Assembly (NCBI GenBank): GCA_043228905.1
Contig: JBHGNT010000003.1
Location: forward strand, 17,050,001 to 17,114,000
From: Azolla caroliniana
Taxonomy: Eukaryota > Polypodiophyta
Direction: 5' to 3'
DNA length: 64,000 bases
The translations under genes were made by a program, and so were the position numbers. Under the pieces are notes generated by a model that did no database searches, was not told the origin of the DNA, and worked only from the letters and a program-made list of their open reading frames with translations. Shown in pieces: positions 57,476 through 64,000 of the stretch; position 1 is the stretch's first letter, and every line of letters begins with the position of its first letter.

Positions 57476-60400
57476 ACAACACAAAGGAAGGGGCAGAAAG
57501 AGGGGTATGTATGGCAAGGTTTTTAGGTATTTACAGAAATACCCCTCCTCTCTGTCCCTAGCCCTGGCCCTGCCCCCCCTCTTGCCACATTTGTAGAGAT
57601 TTAGGGATGAAACTTTTCTCTCTGCCTTTCTTCGCCCCCCCCCCCCCAACAAAAGCCCAATCATCTCTCGTCCACCCTTCGCTTCTGCTCCCAGAAAGCC
57701 CCTCTTCCAAAGTTTTCACGTGTATCTCCCCCATCGTGCCCCTTGCGTGTTGTTCGTGTCCTCTCCGTCTCCACGTGTGGCCCTTGACAACAGACGAATC
57801 GATTGCATAATTGCTTCGCACAACCCTGATATGCTCGAGCTCGGGTTTCCCGACTACATTTGGTGAAAAGTATGAAAACATAGCAAGAAATAAATAAACT
57901 GCCTCAGAGGGAGGGAGGGGAGGGGCACGTTTTGGAGTTTTGCTCATCCCTTGGAATTATTAGAAGTTGAAGATCTATCTCTTCGTTTCTGGTACTAGAC
58001 TAGTGTTGCACTTGTTTATCTGTAATTTTTTTGTTCTGATCAATTGTTACTTGCACCACCATATTCTTCCATTGGTTGTGTGTTTGATGTTAACTTGAAT
58101 GAGATGATCAAGACTACCTCGTCTAATGTTCTAAAAGAATTTAAGTAGCTTGCATTAGTGAATTTGGGATTTATGATACGAGACTTTAGTTCCCCGAGGG
58201 AGAAATTCGCTCCTCTAGAATCTCCCCTTGTACGATTTTCTACTTGCACCATTGCACTTGATAATCTATCACATTGTGCCTCATGAATAATTGTCATTAA
58301 CTTTGATCACCCCCAATAACTTTATAGATTTTGGAGGAGAAAGAGCCAAAGGTGAGAAGGTCTTCTTCTACTTGAAAGTGCCCAAAATGTGAAGCAATGA
58401 CCTCCATTATGGCGTGCAACAAGCCTTAGAAGTAACGAGAAGTTTCTAGACTTTCAATCTTTGATGATATTAACTCCCTCCATTTCAAGATCACCGACCT
58501 AACAGTAACTCCTCTTGACCCACAAAAGTCAAATACTACTTCGCACTCATTTGCGTTTTACAAGGGCAACCCTTTTCGTACCCCATTAAAAATAATAGAT
58601 TTTAAGTCACATGTAAAGCAACTTGATTGGAGGTGCAAGAGAATCATAATCACGATGTGATGGCTCAAAACAAAACACAATATATAGATTCAATCTCATG
58701 ATATTTGCAAAAATCTTAAGCTAGAAATGGGACCTAATTGTGTGGGGGGCCAAACCAAGGATTTTGTTATTGTGTTGTAAATCATTTGTTTTATTGTCGA
58801 GAGGCCTACCGTTTTGGCATGATTCTCAATTTTCTAACATAGTCATTAAAACTTGGAATGCTCAAAAAACAAATGAAAACAATATAAATTTATGAAGATA
58901 ATCATGACTTGAATAAGACATATGAACACCGTGGTTATGCTCATAGAATATTGTCGAAAAATGCCACCATTCTCGTGTATTTACGAGCATAATTGTCCTC
59001 ATTTTTATGATAGTGATGGGAGCGGAATTTGAATAATTATTGCCTCTTACATCTAGCCTTGCCAATGTGTCAATATAGATTGTCGTAGATCACATTCCTT
59101 TTGGGGTTTTACATATTTATATGGAACTTCATTAGTTCCAATGTCACCTCTTACAAGATTCTTGTTTATACAATGCATTTTACCTTTCCATAGTTTCTTG
59201 CAAGAAATCTTATTTGAAATCAGTTCATTACCCACCCTTGGTTTTAAGATATTTGATTTTGATACTCCCTTCTTTGTCTTTCGAGTCCTTATACACCCTC
59301 AATGGTATATTAATGTAAATATACACGTGTTTCATGAGAACTACAACATATTTCGGTACTATTGATGCCCTATTTTTTTTCCAACCGTGTTGTTATGTGA
59401 CACAAAAAGTGTGTGTTGCTTAGTGTTGCTTGCAAAAAACATGAGATGTTTATGGAACACCTTGCATAGTTTCAATAACAATGCCTGCAAAACACACACG
59501 ACATTTCTGTTACTCCTTTCCTAGGGAACACCTTCGATTACTCCTCTTGAGTAATCGGGGCAAGGAATCGTGGTCGCGTAAGAGACTAAGGTAGGGGCCG
59601 AAATGTTACACCCTTCTTGTTTGGACACTCCGAGAATTGGCTACAACCGATTCGTACTCACGACTTACCGAACATATAGTACAATTGGGATTGGAATTGA
59701 AAATGAGACAGGCACAAAGATGGACCCAAAAAGTATACTTAATTGATTACTGAATAGATAATACAATGGTAGTACAAACTGAGTATAATTGGTATCGCTC
59801 ACTCTCTCAATACAGATTTAGATTTCTAAGTTTAGTCACTCTAGCTCGAATTAGATATATCTTCTGTATTCCCTTCTTGTCCTTTTTTGTTTTCACCACC
59901 TCACGATTTATATAGCTCTCTCCTTCATCGACGCATTCCCACTACTCTTTCATGGTCCTCGGCCTATGTTTATGGCTGCTTGTATTTCGGTTACTTTTCC
60001 CCTCGTCTGCTAGTGCTCGGCTTCTTTTATCTTGACCTACTGGTCCCCTTTGACACTTTACTTTTATGATCCTTTTCACACCTTTGTCTTATTGTCCCAC
60101 ATATAACACCTGGCATGCCCGTGGGATAGTGCCTTGCACGTCGAACCCAAAAATCAACCAAAGAAATCGACATCGAAAAATTGAAATTATTGCCATCCTT
60201 ATGTTAGTGTAGAAGGGAAGGTTTGATCAGATGCCACAATGACTACCATGTCCCTCAACCATTCATAGATGATGCCATCTTCGTCGGTTCAAGTCTTTGA
60301 TGGTCCTGCTCAACATTCACATGCATGTGCATATTTCTAAGATAATGATTCAACAAAGAAATTGTTTAGATGTTAGTGAGTACTCTAGGCTTTCATTCTC

Positions 60401-60842
60401 CACAATATATTTCAAAATTTGTTATAATGGATAGAGTAGAGTGGTTTCTTAGTGCTGAGAAACAAACTCAACATGTATAGTCCATGCACATATGTTTAGT
60501 GAGCCATGAGCATTAACGGCCCGTTGCTAGTCATTCTTGAAAAGAAAATATCATAACTAACATGAAATATGCATTTAATGAGGGAATATTCTCTATCCAA
60601 GACCCTCTAGTGTTAGTTATTGTAAAGAGATTGTAAGGAGAGGGCGTTATGCCCCTAGATTATGGTGGGTCTTGAAACGCATGAAAACATAGTTGGGTCA
60701 AAACCAAAAATGAGGTTGGGACAAGTTGGGACTCAACCAAGGCTCGTTGGGACAACCTCCCAAAAGATATTGAGGGACTAGAAAGTTTCCCATTTCGTTG
60801 GTCCATCTTCGATCCCTAGCTTCTCGGTGCTTCATGTGACTC
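57476..60842. other. gene-free DNA
   Basis: A poly-C run lies at 57636-57649. Open frames such as 57558-57947 minus show no family. No gene is supported up to the Gypsy gag remnant. Confidence 0.5.
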
Positions 60843-61495
60843 CTACCTCAGGGGCATATTTGGTACTCTTTGCCTCGAGTCAATCTTCCTTGCTTGCCTT
60901 GGTTGGGAGACTCCCAACCCTTGGTCGGTCTCACCTTTTAAGGGTCCTTGCGTAATTTTTTCTTTTGCACCGTGGTCATCGATCTTGGTTGGGACAACCT
61001 CGATTCCCAACTCTTGCTTATGGTTCTCTTGGGATTCTTCTCTCGATTCATGGACTTGCTTCCTTGGTCTTGATCGAACACAACTTGAGGCCATTGCCCT
61101 CACTCGAACATGGGAATCCATCTCTTCTTCTTCTTCCTCGATCTCAACTAGGGGTTCCTTTACTCGAGAGGAACCCCCCTCCTGCTTGGGACATTCCTGC
61201 GCTAAGTGTGGGACTCCACACTTGAAGCAACGTTGATCATGTTGGGACATGCCTTGCGTGTTGCTTCTACACAAGGGTTTGGACGATGTGTCCCAATCCC
61301 TTGCCTTCCGTGGCTCTTCATATTTTATTTGCTCATATGTTCTCAAGCTACACCATCTCTCCATGGGTTCTTCCTTGTGTTGGAACCCCTCCCAATCACC
61401 AACCCGCTCCACTATTTCAATCGCTTCTTCCAATGTTTCCGGTTCTATCTTTGCCACATCTCTTTGCACTGATGGTCGTAGTCCAACAACCTATC
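60843..61495 (-). pseudogene. Gypsy-type gag remnant with a defective CCHC zinc knuckle
   Basis: The frame reads GLRPSVQRDVA at its start, EPETLEEAIEIVERV, then CFKCGVPHLAQECPK, a zinc knuckle with only three residues between the second Cys and the His where four are usual. It is followed by an acidic run and a charged tail to the stop at 60843. These are typical of plant Ty3/Gypsy gag C-terminal halves. A stop lies just before GLRPS, and no protease or pol follows, so it is a truncated remnant. Confidence 0.75.
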
Positions 61496-61830
61496 AAAAT
61501 AATTCATATTAGTAATTCGAAGCATTAGTTTCCTATATTTATCAAATACAACCCATGCAGAGATGACAGTGTCATGATGTGGCATGTCTAATGCGAGAAA
61601 AAGTGAAAAAGTGAGGATACATGCACATTTCATAAACCCTTGTAAATATAAAAATAAAACTAAGGCCTAGTAACATTTGAGTGCATACCGAGGGGTGCAA
61701 CAAGGTTTGAATCTTGCACCTCTAAAATAGAAAACATTTGGCTTACCACTAGGACTGCTATCATGTGCTTCAAATTTTATGTATTTCCTTTTCATATTCA
61801 ACTTACATACAAAACAACCATACGAAACCG

Positions 61831-61872
61831 CATGCACAAAACCATGGTTCTAAGATCATGGTTTTGTGCATG
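61831..61872. repeat. perfect 16-bp inverted repeat
   Basis: CATGCACAAAACCATG at 61831-61846 and its exact complement at 61857-61872 surround a 10-nt loop. A looser version follows at about 61888-61935. Confidence 0.9.
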
Positions 61873-62267
61873 TCACAAAGCAAAACCGTGTGCACAGAAA
61901 CCATGGCTCCAAGCCCATGATTTTGTGCATGGACAAACCTATAAAAACCCTAGTAGAGCTTGTGTAAAGGGGGGGGGTTCAATTAGGGAGATCATCATCA
62001 TCATCATCAATAATATAATACTCTTATTATTATTCTTCTTGACATCCATCTTCTTCTCAATTGTACAAATCTTCATTCTTTTCAAGTGTGGCATTTGTTT
62101 CCTCTCCTCTTATGTTTACATCGTCATCTTTTCAGCAATTTCGTGAACATTCTCCCCGGTCTGAGACCTCGGTGGTCCCGGTTGTGCGAAGCACGCATGT
62201 GCATTTTCGCAACATCATTTGGTCAAACGTGAAAGAGCAGCAGGGGAGCATGGCTGGATCTTCATAT
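61873..62267. other. gene-free stretch with ATC repeats
   Basis: It contains a short poly-G run near 61966-61974 and ATC repeats near 61991-62010. No gene is seen. Confidence 0.5.
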
Positions 62268-62532
62268 TGTAAAATAGGGTTCAGCCACAATTGAGATTCA
62301 AGCACAAAGGAGAGAAAACAGGAAATCAGAAAATGATTCACTTACACGGAGACACAAGATATTACCATGGAAAAACCCCAATAGGGTAAAAAACACAGGA
62401 GCCCACAAACTCGGAAACAATTCACTATGAGAGGCAATACAATGAAACTCCCAAGCAACAACCTCGAGCTACTCCTTTTTGCACGCAGGTGGTTACAACA
62501 GAGATGCTTTGCTTTCAGTCTCACTCACTCAC

Positions 62533-62563
<31 letters not shown>

Positions 62564-62743
62564 TGCATAGTTACATAGTCCAAAGAAAACTCTACAGTCT
62601 CACTACATAAAGTTTTGCCCTAGTTATCTTTATACTTATACATAGGACTATTTACAAATATAGCCATTTCCGGATGCCTGTCCAGATCTGACTGATCCGA
62701 CTCGTGCTCTCCTTCCCATTCGGAGGGACTTGTTTTCCCAACA
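62268..62743 (-). repeat. probable 3' LTR of a Copia element
   Basis: On the minus strand the LTR starts TGTTGGGAAAACAAG directly after the purine tract GAAGGGGGAGTT (62744-62755). A TATA-like CTATATTTGTAAATAG and an ACTC/TC microsatellite (62518-62563) lie inside. The 3' limit near 62268 (ending TTTTACA) is a guess. Confidence 0.55.
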
Positions 62744-62756
62744 AACTCCCCCTTCA

Positions 62757-63050
62757 CTCCGGCATGGGGTGATTCGTCAATTTGGTCTGATGTCGACACA
62801 CGTCCAGTTTCTCTGACGACAACACCTTCGTCATCATGTCCGATCTGTTCTCCGCTATGTGAATCTTCATAAGGACACACTCTTTTCTTCTACCCGCTCC
62901 TGGAGCCAATGGTATCTCCTTTGGATCTGCTTGGTCCTTGAGTGGTAGGCGACATTTTTCGCAAGGTGGATGGCGCATTGTTTGTCGCAGTAGAGTCAAA
63001 ATTCTTCTTGCCGAATCCCCAACTCTTCGATGAACTCCTTCATCTAGATT
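62757..63050 (-). pseudogene. Copia RNase H C-terminal fragment
   Basis: LMKIHIAENRSDMMTKVLSS then EKLDVCRHQ is the characteristic end of Copia pol (usually HIDTKENPADMLTK-type), just upstream of a purine tract and LTR. An adjacent frame keeps more N-terminal RNase H residues, so there is a frameshift. The fragment stops at 63053, where an LTR-like sequence on the plus strand starts. Confidence 0.7.
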
Positions 63051-63052
63051 AT

Positions 63053-63390
63053 TGTTAGGTAACAGGTCCTTCCGGATGGGAAGAGGAGCACGAGTCGAAG
63101 AAAAGGGAGAACCAAATCGGTTGACAACAACTCGGCCGAGGCCGAAAAATCAAACCAATTGTTTGATTCGGTCGTGGCCGAAAATTGAATCCGAATCGAT
63201 TTGGCAATAGCCGAATTGGTTGAAGCCAACTCAGGGCTATATCTGTAAATAGAGATAATGTGCCCTTGTGGGCTATATTTATAAATAACCCTGAATGTTG
63301 TATTAATATAAATACATCTAGGGAAATCACTATGTAGTTAAGATGAGTGGTTGATTATTGTTGTACATTTACAGTTGGTTGTTGCCACTC
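63053..63390 (+). repeat. LTR-like sequence in plus orientation, related to the 62743 LTR
   Basis: Its first ~45 bases (TGTTAGGTAACAGGTCC, then TCCGGATGGGAAG and GGAGCACGAGTCG) match the start of the minus-strand LTR at 62743. A TATA-like CTATATTTATAAATAA lies near 63270-63287. The right limit is uncertain. Confidence 0.5.
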
Positions 63391-63430
63391 TAACTAAGAG
63401 AGTAAGAGATAGATAGGTAGATAGATAGAT

Positions 63431-63582
63431 TATATTATCGTCTTTGGAGGTCAAATATGACCTATGAGACCAAAAATATTACATTTCACGTGATACGTGT
63501 AAAAGTGAGTAGCGACTCTTGATGTTCAAGAACTTTACCAATGAATGTTGCAATTGAGAGTGCACATCGTGGTTGTGAGAGA
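63431..63582 (+). repeat. dispersed repeat family, copy C
   Basis: It shares TCAAATATGACCTA, TTGAGAGTGCACAT and several other blocks with copy B at 30450-30620, and its first 60 bp with copy A at 1845. Confidence 0.65.
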
Positions 63583-63714
63583 AATTCGTGCAAGGATTGG
63601 GCTTGGTTGAAGAAATGTGGAAAGCATAATCGAATATGATCAAAGGCAGAGCATTGTATCAAAGTGTGATACTCAAACTCTCGAACTTGTTTAGTGCAAA
63701 TTGTGCATAGCCGG

Positions 63715-64000
63715 TAACAATTGGAAATGGTTCGGTTCGGTTCGAGAGGGTCTAAACCGAACCGTTTAATTTTTTTGAAACCCGAACCGAACTACAAAAC
63801 CGTTAAACCATTAACCGTGGTTTCATGGTTCGGTTTTGGTTTTCAACATAGGTCAAATTTTTAATTTTTTTAAAATTTATAAAATTTCATTATTTAGAAT
63901 TTTTAGAATTTTTAAGATGTTCCTAAAATGTGAGAATAAGCTGTAAAAATGAAAAGATTGTTTAAAAACAATTAAATTTTTTTTAAAAAATTTTTAAAAT
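63715..64000. mobile_element. hAT-like MITE, copy 3, cut by the window end
   Basis: It starts TAACAATTGGAAATGGTTCG and follows the MITE pattern of copies 1 and 2, including CCTAAAATGTGAGAATAAG. The right end and the target duplication are outside the window. Confidence 0.8.

Noticed and set aside
57206-57664. Open frames of 70-150 codons across GAA and TATG repeats
   Set aside because: Translation of microsatellites, not proteins. The same holds for frames at 1400-1815, 5751-6067, 15984-16272 and 23196-23725.

Overview
The window is nuclear DNA of a flowering plant. The evidence is spliced genes with GT-AG introns, plant families (EXORDIUM-like, an XBAT-like ankyrin exon, a plant-type MHF2/CENP-X), decayed Copia, Gypsy and MULE elements, hAT-like MITEs, and many CATA/TATG, GA and poly-C microsatellites. 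I cannot name the species. I see no bacterial, viral-genome or CRISPR content.

Layout. At the left edge (minus strand) is the first exon of an ankyrin-repeat gene that continues outside the window (237-422). Repeats and gene-free DNA follow to about 6 kb. From 5999 to 16094 lies a decayed autonomous MULE about 10.1 kb long. It is bounded by inverted ends that match each other closely, carries a broken mudrA-type transposase, a broken Ulp1/C48 protease and a broken zf-RVT-like frame, and its left end is split by a 463-bp MITE. About 105 bp beyond the right MULE end is the TATA box of an intact six-exon gene for the histone-fold protein MHF2/CENP-X (16257-20109, plus strand). A 5.8-kb Copia retrotransposon on the minus strand (24236-30023) has both LTRs, a primer-binding site, a polypurine tract and a second, unrelated solo LTR nested inside it with a perfect 5-bp target duplication. 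A single-exon EXORDIUM-like gene follows (31481-32578, minus), then gene-poor DNA with a second MITE copy (35500-35852).

The right half holds two large spliced minus-strand genes that I could reconstruct exon by exon with all phases agreeing. One is a 12-exon gene for a 1013-residue Gln/His-rich, Lys/Glu-rich and Arg/Ser-ended probable nuclear protein (39085-45838). The other is a 6-exon HAD-superfamily phosphatase-like gene (51095-54013). Between them is a 1.25-kb LTR element with a tRNA-Ala-type primer site and a Gypsy integrase fragment (47752-49000). The last 4 kb holds a Gypsy gag remnant, Copia fragments with two LTR heads in opposite orientation, and a third MITE copy running off the end.

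The host genes are unrelated single genes, not an operon or cluster. What links much of the window is transposable-element history: the MULE landed next to the MHF2 promoter, a MITE then split the MULE terminus, and a solo LTR is nested in the Copia element. Several inactivating changes are G-to-A or C-to-T changes at sites that fit deamination of methylated cytosine. I found no clear new molecular system. The best candidates for a second look are the Ulp1-carrying MULE with its unusual extra frame and subterminal arrays, a possible alternative splice donor in the 12-exon gene, and the 1.25-kb LTR element.
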